Part shown: piece by piece, positions 39,486 through 48,762 of the stretch | How the letters are laid out: the number at the start of each line of letters is the position of its first letter | How positions within the stretch are numbered: the first letter of the stretch is position 1 | DNA from: Microbacterium sp. LKL04 | GTDB lineage: Bacteria > Actinomycetota > Actinomycetes > Actinomycetales > Microbacteriaceae | DNA: 64,000 bases | Direction: 5' to 3' | NCBI RefSeq assembly: GCF_900102005.1 | Contig: NZ_LT627736.1 | Span: 1,674,001-1,738,000 of the forward strand | The notes under the pieces: model-generated | Seen by the model: the letters and a program-made list of their open reading frames with translations, nothing else | The model's database searches: none | What the model was told of the DNA's origin: nothing | Position numbers and translations under genes: made by a program

Positions 39486-41339
39486 GTGGCCCTAGAGACC
39501 ATCGCCATGCCCGCCGCGTTCACCCGCCGGGGCGAGGCGGGACGCTCCCCCGCCGCACATCCGCTCTTCTGGCGGATTGCCGCGCTCGTGATCGTGGCGG
39601 TGTGCATAGCCTTGCACTGGCAGGTGGCACGCAGCGCCATCGCTCCCCGCACGCCCTGGGACGAGAATCATGTCCTGCAGATGGCTCGGTGGATCTCCGG
39701 AGACCACAACGTCACCCCGATGACCGGTGCCGGCTACTACCCGGGCTGGTCGTTCATCATGGCCCCCATCTGGTGGTTCACGCACGATGCCGGGGCCGTC
39801 TACTTCATCGCGATCGTCCTGGGGAACGCGATCGCAGTGGCCACCATCATCCCGCTCGCCCTGACCGCGAAGCGGCTGGGCGTCACCTTCTGGCAGGGTG
39901 TCGCGATCGGCGGACTGGCCATGTGCCTGCCCGGTCGCGTCGTGAACGCCGATTACGTCCTCTCCGAGAAGCCGCTGGTCTTCTTCATGGCGTGGATGCT
40001 GCTTGCAGCGGTGGCTCTCTGGCAACAGCCGACGTGGGGTCGGATGACGCTGTTCTCCCTCTCGGTCACCGCTACCTTCTTCGTGCACGCCCGTGCCCTC
40101 ACCTTCGTTGTGGTGGCGGCGGTGTGGCTCGTCCTCTTCTTCCGGCGGAACATCGGTCAAGCCCTGTGGGGCCTCGTCCTCCTCGGAGCGGGTTTCGTCG
40201 CGGTCAGGCAGATTGCCGCGTGGATTCATGAGGCCGTCCTCCTCAACAAGTTCAGCCAGGGCGACAACCTCGTTTCCGGGCTCCTCTCCGCGACGCCGGG
40301 CGACATCGTCCGCGTCACCGCCACTCAGATCTGGGCGCAGTTCGTCGGGACGGCCGGCCTCTTCGGCGTCGGTCTGCTGATCATCGTCATCTGGGCCTGG
40401 CGGGAAGTGCGCGCGCTCCACGTCGGGATCGGTGGCTTCCTCGTCGGCCTGACCCTCATCACCGTCCTCATCAGCGTCGCGTCGTGGGCGGACTCCCCGT
40501 TCCTCCGTCCGGTGCCCGGCGTCCGGTTCGACGCCAGCATCTACACGCGCTATCTGGATCCGATCGCGACCCTGATCGTGGTGGTGGCCCTCGTAGCGCT
40601 GCTCCGGGCGCTGAGTCGGCCGGTCATCGGCGCCGCGCTCGGAGTGACCTTTGCCACGTGTGCCGTCGTCGTCTTCTGGGTGGCACCGAACGTACCGACC
40701 TGGGGCAACCTGGACGGGCCCGCCAACGCCGCCGCCATCCTCACCTGGGATCGTTTCTTCCCCACCGGCCAGCCGTTCCCGCTTCCGCTGGTCCCGTCGT
40801 TCACCAACCAGAACCGGTTCTGGCTGTACGCCTCGATCTTCGTCGTCTTGAGCGTCGCCTCCTTCCTCCTTCTGCGCACACGACCTCGGACACTCGTGGT
40901 CCTCGGAACCATCGTCATCGCGGGGATGTCCGTCGCGGCCGACCCGTCGCAGTCACGGGATTACCCGGCCAGGGTCACGGCAGCGGTCCAAGACGCCGAA
41001 CGGGTCCTTCCGGGTGACGACCTGCTCCAGGTCGATTTCGACCGAAGCTGTCGCGACTCCTCCCTCGCCGTCCACCAGATGACGAACTGGTTGCCCTATT
41101 GGCTCTCGCCGCGCGTCGTCCACCTCGTCCAGATCGCAAAGGGAGACAAGCCGGATACTCCGTTCGTCGTCTCCTGCGACCGTTGGCCTGAGGCGGATTC
41201 CCTCGGGGCGCTCGCCTACGACGGTGGTGTCGACTACATCTATCGCCTCTGGGTGCTCCCCGGGCCGGTGCAGGATGAGCTCAAGGCCAAGGGGCGTCTC
41301 CTCACCCCCGCTGAACTGGATGCCATCCACGGCGAGTGA
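39486..41339 (+). CDS. Polytopic GT-C-like glycosyltransferase
   Basis: This 617-residue protein has about ten to eleven transmembrane helices and an extracytoplasmic C-terminal domain of about 130 residues. After the first helix comes RTPWDENHVLQMARWISGD; an acidic residue in that first loop is the catalytic-base position in GT-C enzymes using polyprenyl-phosphate sugars. This fits the divergent polyprenyl-phosphate GT2. I do not recognise the precise family. GTG 39486 is chosen for its purine-rich upstream site; ATG 39507 is the alternative. Confidence 0.75.
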   Translation: MALETIAMPAAFTRRGEAGRSPAAHPLFWRIAALVIVAVCIALHWQVARSAIAPRTPWDENHVLQMARWISGDHNVTPMTGAGYYPGWSFIMAPIWWFTHDAGAVYFIAIVLGNAIAVATIIPLALTAKRLGVTFWQGVAIGGLAMCLPGRVVNADYVLSEKPLVFFMAWMLLAAVALWQQPTWGRMTLFSLSVTATFFVHARALTFVVVAAVWLVLFFRRNIGQALWGLVLLGAGFVAVRQIAAWIHEAVLLNKFSQGDNLVSGLLSATPGDIVRVTATQIWAQFVGTAGLFGVGLLIIVIWAWREVRALHVGIGGFLVGLTLITVLISVASWADSPFLRPVPGVRFDASIYTRYLDPIATLIVVVALVALLRALSRPVIGAALGVTFATCAVVVFWVAPNVPTWGNLDGPANAAAILTWDRFFPTGQPFPLPLVPSFTNQNRFWLYASIFVVLSVASFLLLRTRPRTLVVLGTIVIAGMSVAADPSQSRDYPARVTAAVQDAERVLPGDDLLQVDFDRSCRDSSLAVHQMTNWLPYWLSPRVVHLVQIAKGDKPDTPFVVSCDRWPEADSLGALAYDGGVDYIYRLWVLPGPVQDELKAKGRLLTPAELDAIHGE

Positions 41340-41415
41340 GCCGTGACCCCCGCCACCTGCGTGGACGCCCTGTCGCGATGAGAGTGCGTCTTCCTCACGA
41401 GAAGGAGATGTCGCA

Positions 41416-42354
41416 ATGACCGACGCCCGAGTCGACGACCCCGATGTGTCGATCATCGTCCGCACGAAAGACCGCCCGGATTACTTGCGGCGCGCTCTGG
41501 CGGACATCGCGGCCCAGACTTTGGCCTCGTGGGAGTGCATCATCGTCAACGACGGCGGTGACCCCGAAACTGTTGCGGGCCTGGTCGCAGCGCGAGACGA
41601 TGCCTTCCGCGCCCGGACGACGGTGATCGACTCGCCCGAACCCCGCGGCCGCTGGCGCAGCGCCAACGCCGGTGTGCTCGCCGCGCGCGCCGCACTCCTC
41701 GTCCTCCACGACGACGACGACACGTGGGACGCCGACTTCCTCCAGCGGGCGACCGACTACCTGGACGCTCATCCCACTCGCGCAGGAGTCGTCTCCCGGA
41801 TCGAGATCGTGTGGGAGACCAGGGACGGCGATCGGTTCTCGGAAGAACGCCGAGAGGTGTTCCAGGAGCATCTGACGGCGCCGTCGCTCTCCGACACACT
41901 CCTGTTCAACCGCTTCGTGCCGATCGGGTTCGTCTACCGCCGGAGGCTGCACGAGGAGCACGGGCTCTACGACGACTCGCTCCCCGTCGTCGGCGACTGG
42001 GCCTTCAACCTCAAGGTGCTCACGCACGAGGAGCTGGAGTACCTTCCGGGCGCACCTGCCGTGCAGTGGCGTCAGCGAACGGGAAGCTCGGGCGCCGACG
42101 GCAACAGCGTGATCGACTCAGGCGACCTGCACCGCGCTGTGGACGCACGTATTCGCGACGCCGCGCTCCGCGAGTACGTCCAGGCGAACGGGACCGGACT
42201 GGTGCTCTACCTGACAAAGTTCATCGACCAGCGTTTCGTCGACGTGGAGAACGGCGTCCGCGGCCATCTTGCAGAGGTCGAGACCCGCCTGCGTGACGAC
42301 CTCGGCCCCCGCGGGCTCCTCCGGGCAGTAAAGCGTCGGATCCGGCGGCGCTGA
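41416..42354 (+). CDS. GT2-family glycosyltransferase
   Basis: This 312-residue soluble-type GT2 has VSIIVRTKDRPDYLRRALADI near residue 11, IIVNDGGDPETV near 36 and LVLHDDDDTWDADFL (DXD-type metal site) near 93. The acceptor domain shows GFVYRRRLHEEHGLYDDSLPVVGDW, with VVGDW in the place of the usual catalytic ED. Substrate is unknown. AAGGAG lies nine bases before the ATG. It is convergent with the second ABC ATPase gene, 36 bases away, and stands at the edge of the second exporter locus. Confidence 0.85.
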   Translation: MTDARVDDPDVSIIVRTKDRPDYLRRALADIAAQTLASWECIIVNDGGDPETVAGLVAARDDAFRARTTVIDSPEPRGRWRSANAGVLAARAALLVLHDDDDTWDADFLQRATDYLDAHPTRAGVVSRIEIVWETRDGDRFSEERREVFQEHLTAPSLSDTLLFNRFVPIGFVYRRRLHEEHGLYDDSLPVVGDWAFNLKVLTHEELEYLPGAPAVQWRQRTGSSGADGNSVIDSGDLHRAVDARIRDAALREYVQANGTGLVLYLTKFIDQRFVDVENGVRGHLAEVETRLRDDLGPRGLLRAVKRRIRRR

Positions 42355-42390
42355 CGCGACGAGGAAATCGGACAACGTGTCGGCCCCCGG

Positions 42391-43143
42391 TCAACCTCGA
42401 AGGATGGCCACCGCCTCAGCGATCGGACCGTCGAACACCTTCTTGCCTTTGGCGATGACGATGCCTCGCTCGCAGAGCTGCTGCACCATGTTCTGATCGT
42501 GGCTGACGACGAGCATGGTGATCCCGCGCGCAGTGAGCTCCTTGATCTTCTCTGCGCACTTCGCGCGGAACGGAGCATCCCCGACAGACAACACCTCGTC
42601 AACGAGCAGGATGTCGACGTCGACGTGGATGGCGACAGAGAAGGCGAGGCGCATGAACATACCGGACGAATAATGCTTCACCTCTTGATCGATGAACTCA
42701 CCGATCTCGGAGAATGCAACGATGTCGTCGAAGCGTGCATCGATCTCCGTGCGGGACATCCCGAGGATTGCAGCATTCAGATAGACGTTTTCCCGGCCAG
42801 TGAGGTCGGGGTGGAAACCAGCCCCGACTTCGATCAATCCTGCGACGCGGCCCCGGGTGAACACCCTTCCTACGTCAGGTTCCAGAACGCCTGACACGAG
42901 TTTGAGGGTTGTCGACTTGCCCGATCCGTTGAGCCCGAGGACGGCTACCGACTCACCCTCGCCGACCTGCATGCTGATGTCGTCGAGGGCCGTGAACGTG
43001 TCCGCGCGCACCTTCTTGCCCTTGACCCAGCCGACGAAAGCTTCCTTGAACGAATGTGAATTGCGGCGGAGGAACCGTTTGGAGACGTGGTCGACGATGA
43101 TGGACGGCCGCTGAGCCGTCTCTTGGGCAATAGGTGCGGTCAT
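42391..43143 (-). CDS. Polysaccharide ABC exporter ATPase, Wzt/TagH-type (system 2)
   Basis: This 250-residue ATPase has Walker A VLGLNGSGKSTTLKLV near residue 67, HYSSGMFMRLAFSVA signature near 152 and ILLVDEVLSVGD near 175. The N-terminal KRFLRRNSHSFKEAFVGWVKGKK segment is typical of TagH/Wzt proteins exporting teichoic acids or polysaccharides. It differs clearly from the ATPase at 35334-36086, so it is a distinct system rather than a recent duplicate. Its ATG shares one base with the permease stop (TGATG). Confidence 0.91.
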   Translation of the reverse strand: MTAPIAQETAQRPSIIVDHVSKRFLRRNSHSFKEAFVGWVKGKKVRADTFTALDDISMQVGEGESVAVLGLNGSGKSTTLKLVSGVLEPDVGRVFTRGRVAGLIEVGAGFHPDLTGRENVYLNAAILGMSRTEIDARFDDIVAFSEIGEFIDQEVKHYSSGMFMRLAFSVAIHVDVDILLVDEVLSVGDAPFRAKCAEKIKELTARGITMLVVSHDQNMVQQLCERGIVIAKGKKVFDGPIAEAVAILRG

Positions 43144-44006
43144 CAGAGATCCTGGGCGAACGAGCGCTCGAAGCGACGGAAGGTGAGTTGACCCGCGATC
43201 AGCACGACGAGCGAGGCGATGAGCGAGGCGAGAACGTACACGGGAAAGTGGGGGGGCAGACCGTGCCCGTTGTCGACCGTGGCGTCCCAGAATCCGACGT
43301 GGAAGAGCTCGACGGCGACGGTGAGCGGGTTCGACATGAAGATGTGGAAGAGCGACGACGGCATAGCCGTCTGAACGTAGACCCAGGTGTAGAGCACCGG
43401 CGACGTCCACGTCGAGAACGTGCGGATGATCTCCACGAAGTTGTGGGCGTCACGGAAACGCACATTCACGCCGGCGAACAAGAGCCCCAGGCCGAACGAC
43501 CACACCACAACCAAGAGGATGCCGAGGAGCCCGGCGCCGATCGCGAGCAGGCTCGGTGTCCAGCCGACGATGAGACAGATCAGCACGAGGACGGCAGCCT
43601 GCGGCAAGAAGTGGATCATCGCGCCGATCGTCGCCGCAAGCGGGAAGAGTTCGCGCGGCAAATAGATCTTCCGCACCAGCGATCCGTTGGCGACGATGGA
43701 GTCAGTGGCGTTGGTGAAGGCCTCGTTGAAAAGGTTCACCATCACGACACCGGAGAAGAGGTAGATCGCGAAGTTGGGCACGTTCTGGTGGAGCCCCAGG
43801 ATGATGCCCATCACGAAGTAGTAGACAGCGAACTGCGCCGCCGGCTTGACATAAGACCATGTCCAGCCGAGGACGGAATTCCGGTACCGCGTCGCCGTCC
43901 CCTTCTGAATCAGGAGGGAAAGGAGATAGCGCCATCGGATGACGTCGAGGATGCCACGACCCCGCCCGGGCACGTCGTAATCGCTGAGATCTATTGCGTT
44001 GCTCAC
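43143..44006 (-). CDS. Polysaccharide ABC exporter permease, Wzm/TagG-type (system 2)
   Basis: This 287-residue ABC-2 permease has the entry segment YLLSLLIQKGTATRYRNSVLGWTWSYVKPAAQF and six transmembrane helices, including the NLFNEAFTNATDSIVANGSLVRKIYLPREL loop common to TagG/Wzm proteins. The ATPase encoded next completes the exporter. GTG 44006 is chosen; longer frames upstream would run through the likely promoter. The exported polymer is unknown, but the neighbouring GT2, GT-C and RgpF-like proteins suggest it differs from the galactofuranan of system 1. Confidence 0.88.
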   Translation of the reverse strand: MSNAIDLSDYDVPGRGRGILDVIRWRYLLSLLIQKGTATRYRNSVLGWTWSYVKPAAQFAVYYFVMGIILGLHQNVPNFAIYLFSGVVMVNLFNEAFTNATDSIVANGSLVRKIYLPRELFPLAATIGAMIHFLPQAAVLVLICLIVGWTPSLLAIGAGLLGILLVVVWSFGLGLLFAGVNVRFRDAHNFVEIIRTFSTWTSPVLYTWVYVQTAMPSSLFHIFMSNPLTVAVELFHVGFWDATVDNGHGLPPHFPVYVLASLIASLVVLIAGQLTFRRFERSFAQDL

Positions 44007-44070
44007 TGCAGTCGTTCGGTCGTCTGTCGCGCTCTGGGACCAGGCCGCGAGGCCGCTCAGGCCGTAGGAA

Positions 44071-44076
44071 AGACTA
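44071..44076 (-). promoter_or_regulatory. -10 element of exporter system 2
   Basis: TAGTCT on the minus strand places a start near 44064 and a leader of about 58 bases before GTG 44006. It lies in the 132-base gap after the SH3 protein gene. Confidence 0.4.
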
Positions 44077-44138
44077 CACGGGGGCCGTCGGCGCAACGCT
44101 GAAGGCTCGCTCAGCGTCGCGGCGCGAGGCGTCGTCCG

Positions 44139-46040
44139 TCAACGCAGGTACTCGCCGCTGACCCACCCGATCGAGCTACCGGCAGTCACTTGGCTCCACG
44201 TACCCTGCACCTCGAGCACGCTGACCCGAGTGTCCTTCGGGAGGGTTGTGATCAAGCGACCGGACGTTGATGGCTCCGCGCGCAGATTGAGAGCCGCCGT
44301 GGTCGTTTTCGTCGTCACCACAGCAGGCTTCACCAGCGACGACGCCGGAACCCACCCCGCAGAAGACCCCTCCGTCACCGCACGCCACGACCCCGACGAA
44401 TCCACCACCGTGACCTTCGTCCCCGACGCCAACGTCCGCACAGCCGCCCCACCATCAGCCATCACCGAACGCAACACCACAGAACCCGACGTCTGCATCA
44501 CACTCGTCACCGGAAGCGACGGCTTCGACGACGCCAACATCCGCGACTCAACCCACCCCGACGACGACCCCGCCTGCACCTGAGACCACGAACCCTCCAC
44601 CTGAAGGACCGTCACCTCATCACCCGTCGCCAAAGTGCGAACCAAACCACTCCCACCCGCCGACGACCGCACATGCAACGGACCCCGCGAGAACGCCTTC
44701 ACTGCCACGGACTGGACGTTCAGGTAGTCGCTGTGCGCCCAGTAGTCGGCGCCTCCGACCCGCAGGCGCCACCAGACCCCGTAGATCGCGGTGCGCTCGA
44801 ACATCTGCCCCTTGGTGAGGGAACGACGATCCGTCTCGCAACTCGTGGACGGTGCCTTACGAGCGTTGAGCGAGTCGGCCGTCACGACCACGGTGCCCGT
44901 CGCCTTCTCGACACTCGATTCCGCGGGAACGGCGCACGCACCGGCCGCGGGCGTTCCGGACGTCACCTTGACTGACGTCTTCGGCAGCCAGAGACGGTTC
45001 GATCCGCTGACCACGCGGACCCAGGATCCGTAGGTGCCGGTAACCGTGAACGTGGCGCCCTTGGCGACGTTCTGAGCACCCGTCGCGCAGGTCGCGACCG
45101 GCGCGCGCCGGGCGGTCGAGGCCACGGTGAGGGTCGCGGTCCCCGAACCGGCGGCGATGTCGGCGTCGACCGGGACCGTGCAGGCGTCGACCCGGGCGGC
45201 GGCACCGGAGTCATGCGGCGAGACCTCGGGCGCGAACCATTGCACGTAGTAGTTGTAGAAGTTTCGGTTGCCGTAGCTCGAGCAGCCGTCTCCCTGCGCG
45301 TACCCGGCCGCCAGGGCCGCGATGTTGGGACGGTACGGCGTGTAGATGTAGAGGTTCGCGGTCGCCTGGTTCTTGATGAAGACCTTCGACGTCCCGCACG
45401 CGCTGTCGGGGTGCCACTTGACGGTGTTGACCTGCCCGGCTCGGTAGCCGTACCGCGTGGGGTTCTTCGCGTAGACCTGCTGCTGGCGCGCCCCGAGGTA
45501 GACCTGGTTGATGAAGCCGGCGGATGCCGCGCTGCACGGCGCGGTGTCGGGGCAGTTCATGCCCATCGAGGCGCGGTAGCTCCAGTCGGTCGGCTTGGTC
45601 GACGTGACGAGGCCCTGCTCCTTCTGGAGCATGACCAGGATGACCTTCGGGCTGATCCCGCAGGCCTTGCCGACGGCGACGATGATCTCGGACGCGCGTG
45701 CACCCTTCTTGGCCGCGATCGCGTCGCAGTACGCGTCCTTCGCCTTGGCGGGGAGGTCGGCTTTGAATCCACGCAGGCAGTTCGGCCCCGTGGTGGCTTT
45801 GCAGGAGGGGACCCTCGCCTCGAGGAACGACTGCGCCTGCGCAGCCGTCATCGCTCCTCCGTTGAAGAACTCGCGGTCGCTGATGATGTATCCGCCGTCG
45901 GTGATGGAGGACGGGAGCTCGGCCGCACGCGCGTCGGACGTGGGCGCGACGGCCATCAGAACACCCAGCGAGAGCACCGCCACGAGCAGCATCGCCATGC
46001 GCCGAAGCGAGCGTTCGGGCACGGCAGATGTGAGACTCAT
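44139..46040 (-). CDS. Secreted protein with lysozyme-like N-terminal region and SH3b repeats
   Basis: The 633-residue protein has a signal peptide (cleavage near ARA-AELPSS, residue 38). Residues about 45-265 are a Cys-containing domain with ISPKVILVMLQKEQGLVTS and a GYRAGQVNTVKWHPDSACG to WFAPE stretch that recalls cell-wall-lytic folds; the Glu in LQKEQGL could be catalytic, but this is a guess. Residues about 290-633 hold at least five SH3-like repeats (for example VRTLATGDEVTVLQVEGSWSQV) that may bind wall. Residues about 446-568 use a different synonymous codon set from the rest of the gene. A BioQ-like site lies directly before the ATG. Confidence 0.82.
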   Translation of the reverse strand: MSLTSAVPERSLRRMAMLLVAVLSLGVLMAVAPTSDARAAELPSSITDGGYIISDREFFNGGAMTAAQAQSFLEARVPSCKATTGPNCLRGFKADLPAKAKDAYCDAIAAKKGARASEIIVAVGKACGISPKVILVMLQKEQGLVTSTKPTDWSYRASMGMNCPDTAPCSAASAGFINQVYLGARQQQVYAKNPTRYGYRAGQVNTVKWHPDSACGTSKVFIKNQATANLYIYTPYRPNIAALAAGYAQGDGCSSYGNRNFYNYYVQWFAPEVSPHDSGAAARVDACTVPVDADIAAGSGTATLTVASTARRAPVATCATGAQNVAKGATFTVTGTYGSWVRVVSGSNRLWLPKTSVKVTSGTPAAGACAVPAESSVEKATGTVVVTADSLNARKAPSTSCETDRRSLTKGQMFERTAIYGVWWRLRVGGADYWAHSDYLNVQSVAVKAFSRGPLHVRSSAGGSGLVRTLATGDEVTVLQVEGSWSQVQAGSSSGWVESRMLASSKPSLPVTSVMQTSGSVVLRSVMADGGAAVRTLASGTKVTVVDSSGSWRAVTEGSSAGWVPASSLVKPAVVTTKTTTAALNLRAEPSTSGRLITTLPKDTRVSVLEVQGTWSQVTAGSSIGWVSGEYLR

Positions 46041-46041
46041 G

Positions 46042-46054
46042 TGAACAGTGTTAC
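46042..46054. promoter_or_regulatory. BioQ-like site before the SH3 protein gene
   Basis: TGAACAGTGTTAC matches the TGAAC-N3-GTTAC form I recall for Corynebacterium BioQ, one base from the ATG at 46040. On the minus strand TAACAC within it is also a possible -10 element with leaderless spacing (7 bases). It may be chance. Confidence 0.25.
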
Positions 46055-46132
46055 TGAAGTTGAACCCTGATACCAGTCGAGCCTGGATACGAGGACTCCG
46101 ACACGCCGATCACGACGCGTTCACAGACGACG

Positions 46133-47242
46133 TCACAACTCGGCGTGAAGCTGCCAGACCCGTTCCGCGGCGCCGAGCCAGCTGAACGCACGGCCCCGAT
46201 CGGCGGCGAGGACGGCCAGGCGTTCGACGGTCGAGGTCGACGACAGCGCGCCGGCGAGCTCGTCCCCGAGCGAGCCAGGATCCCCCGCCGCGAAGGTGGC
46301 GCCGTCGAGGAGCAACTCGCGGTGCGTCGCGCTGTCGGCGGCGACGATCGGCACGCCGAGGCGCAGCGCGTCCAACGTCCGCCACGGGAACGCGCTCGAG
46401 TCAGCCGCCGCCAGGAACGCGACGGCGCCAGCCATGACCGCGGCACGGTCGGGCGCATCCAGCGAGCCACGGACGTGCAGACGCCGCTCGGGAAGGCCCG
46501 CTGCCGCGGCCAGTTCCGCCACCTCCGGCTCCTGCCCCTCCGGTGCGTCGATCACGACGACGGCCGTGTCGCGCCCCGACCGGACGATGGCTTCGAATCC
46601 GGTGCGGAGACGGTCCGATGGCGCGGTCGATCCGGAGAGGAGGACGTACCCATCGGGGAGCGTGAGATCGCGACGCCGACCGACCTCGTCGCTCGGCACC
46701 CTCAGGTCCGCAGACGGGGCGCCGGAGATGACCCGCAGACGATCCCCCAGCGGCGCGAGCTCCGCAACTCGACGCGCGAGCTCGTGCGTAGGCACGACGA
46801 CGGCGTCGGCGTGGCGGACAGCTCGGCGGAGCATCGCGCGGGACCAGGCTGCATCCGTTCGGGACAACTCGTCGGGACTCTCCCACGGCTTCAGATCCCA
46901 CAGGGTGACGACGGTCTGGTCGTGATCGTGGACGCGGTCGTGGCGCACCAGGGGTGCCGCGAGCGTCGGAGAGTGGATGAGACCGTCACCCGCACCCGCG
47001 CGGAGGCCTCGACGCCACAGGGCGGATGCCGCCGCCGACCCGACGGGCAGGCGGTCGACACCGGCCACGGCCTGCGACACCTGCGGAACGTCCCCGCCGT
47101 CGCTCGGCACGATGGCCCGCACCTCGCACCCGCTCGGAGCTGTCGCCACCAGACCGGCGGCGAGTTCGCGCGCCGCGACAGCGAGGTCGGGGCCGATGCC
47201 GGGGGCGGACGGATCGAACACGACACGGAGCGTCGTCGTCAT
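46133..47242 (-). CDS. GT4-like glycosyltransferase
   Basis: This 369-residue GT-B protein has an N-terminal acceptor domain, ADAVVVPTHELARRVAEL near residue 145, the donor-domain start GYVLLSGSTAPSDRLRTGFEAI near 198 and PWRTLDALRLGVPIVAADSATHRELL near 295, where GT4 enzymes bind the nucleotide sugar. The usual EX7E motif is weak, so the donor is unclear. GGGAGAG precedes the ATG. It is the last gene of a minus-strand run PH protein - purK - purE - LCP - GT, 34 bases after the LCP gene. Confidence 0.8.
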   Translation of the reverse strand: MTTTLRVVFDPSAPGIGPDLAVAARELAAGLVATAPSGCEVRAIVPSDGGDVPQVSQAVAGVDRLPVGSAAASALWRRGLRAGAGDGLIHSPTLAAPLVRHDRVHDHDQTVVTLWDLKPWESPDELSRTDAAWSRAMLRRAVRHADAVVVPTHELARRVAELAPLGDRLRVISGAPSADLRVPSDEVGRRRDLTLPDGYVLLSGSTAPSDRLRTGFEAIVRSGRDTAVVVIDAPEGQEPEVAELAAAAGLPERRLHVRGSLDAPDRAAVMAGAVAFLAAADSSAFPWRTLDALRLGVPIVAADSATHRELLLDGATFAAGDPGSLGDELAGALSSTSTVERLAVLAADRGRAFSWLGAAERVWQLHAEL

Positions 47243-47276
47243 CGGTGCTCTCCCTCGGGCATCACGGTGCGGGGTG

Positions 47277-48737
47277 TCATGGCGCCGTGGACGGCGTCGG
47301 GGTCGGCGGGTGCAGCAGGTCGTGCACCATGCCCCGGATCCTCTCCCAATCGGCAGAGGTGGGGTTCTCGGGGTCGATGTTCACGCCCTTCGGCGTCAAC
47401 TCCAGATCCTGGATCTCCTGCCCCTTGGCGTCTGCGGCGAGGTCGACGAGGTAGGGCAGGAGGGAGTCCGGGATGTCGGTCTGCACGAGGTTCTTGCCCG
47501 CCGCGACGATCCCGCTGAACCGGCTGAGGACCGTCGACGGGGTCGCCTGGTCGAGGATCGCAGTCTGCAGCTCGCGCTGACGCCGCATCCGGTCCCAGTC
47601 ACTGGTGGTGTAGCGGGACCGCGCATACCACTGCGCGGTGTCGCCGTCCATGTGCTGCGTGCCCTTCTCGATCCAGCCCGTCGCCCAGTCCTCCGCGGGC
47701 TGGTTGTGATAGCTCGGGCCGCCGCCCTCGGGAAGACGCTCCCGGACCGTGATGGTGACTCCGCCGAGCGCGTCGACGAGATCCGCGAAACCGTGCATGT
47801 CGATGAAGACGTGGTACGGGATGTCGATGCCGAGTATCCCCTCGGCGGCGTCCCTGGTCGCTTCGACGGCCGGGGTGGAGTTCTGCTTCCGGGCGTCCGG
47901 GTAGAGACTGTCGCCCTTGTCGGTCCGGCACGCCTCGACGGCGTTCGTGAGCTGGTTGATTCCCGACGTCCATCCGCAGGTCGGCGAGTTCTGCCCCTCG
48001 AAGCCCTCCGGGTAGAGGTCGCGCATAGGGCCCTCGGAGAACGGAACGTGGCGCAGATCGCGCGGGATGCCGAAGATCGTGACGGCACCCGAGTCCGCGT
48101 TGACGGAGACGACGGAAATGCTGTCGAATCTCATCGAGTCCCGCCCCTCGCCGCTGTCGGCCCCGAGGAGGAGGAAGTTGTAGTAACCGTCGGACGGGGG
48201 AACGCTCGGTCCGTCGGCGAAGATCCCCAGCCCCGACTGGAGCGGAGCGATGACGGACTGCGCCGTGTACACGGACGCGGAGGCGGGGACGAGGGCCAGC
48301 ACGAGGGCGACGACGACCACTCCCGCGCGCGTGCGACCGGGCACGCGACGGAGGCGCACGAGTCGAAGCGTGTCGATCGTCAGGACGACCCACAGGAGCG
48401 CGTACGCCCAGAGCAGCACCTGCGCGGCGGTGAGCGTCCAGTCCGACGCGATGATCGACGTCAGCATCGAGCGCCACATGAGCCCGAGGAGGACAGCAGC
48501 CGCGAGCACGATCCACATGGCGATCGTCGCGATGAGCCCGACGCGACCGAGTCTGCGATTGCCGGCCAGGGTCTGCGCGGAGCCAGGGAGGAGGAAGTTG
48601 GATGCCACGAGCCACCACGCGCGCCGCGACATGACACGCGTCGAGGTGACGTCGGGGTGGCGAAGCGGTTGCTCTTCGACGAGGGCGCGACCCCGGGGCG
48701 CGGACGTCGGGACGCGCGACGGGCTGAGGACGCTCAT
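47277..48737 (-). CDS. LytR-CpsA-Psr (LCP) family wall-polymer ligase
   Basis: LCP enzymes transfer polyprenyl-linked polysaccharides onto peptidoglycan. The 486-residue protein has several N-terminal transmembrane segments (about residues 45-190), more than the single helix of typical LCPs. The extracytoplasmic LCP domain runs about 205-460: NFLLLGADSGEGRDSMRFDSISVVSVN, IPRDLRHVPF, and WYARSRYTTSDWDRMRRQRELQ with the conserved pyrophosphate-binding Arg/Asp residues. ATG 48737 has GGGAGG nine bases upstream. It probably attaches one of the polymers made by the 22-44 kb genes. Confidence 0.92.
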   Translation of the reverse strand: MSVLSPSRVPTSAPRGRALVEEQPLRHPDVTSTRVMSRRAWWLVASNFLLPGSAQTLAGNRRLGRVGLIATIAMWIVLAAAVLLGLMWRSMLTSIIASDWTLTAAQVLLWAYALLWVVLTIDTLRLVRLRRVPGRTRAGVVVVALVLALVPASASVYTAQSVIAPLQSGLGIFADGPSVPPSDGYYNFLLLGADSGEGRDSMRFDSISVVSVNADSGAVTIFGIPRDLRHVPFSEGPMRDLYPEGFEGQNSPTCGWTSGINQLTNAVEACRTDKGDSLYPDARKQNSTPAVEATRDAAEGILGIDIPYHVFIDMHGFADLVDALGGVTITVRERLPEGGGPSYHNQPAEDWATGWIEKGTQHMDGDTAQWYARSRYTTSDWDRMRRQRELQTAILDQATPSTVLSRFSGIVAAGKNLVQTDIPDSLLPYLVDLAADAKGQEIQDLELTPKGVNIDPENPTSADWERIRGMVHDLLHPPTPTPSTAP

Positions 48738-48762
48738 CGCATGCCTCCCAGGCCGGGGCGGG

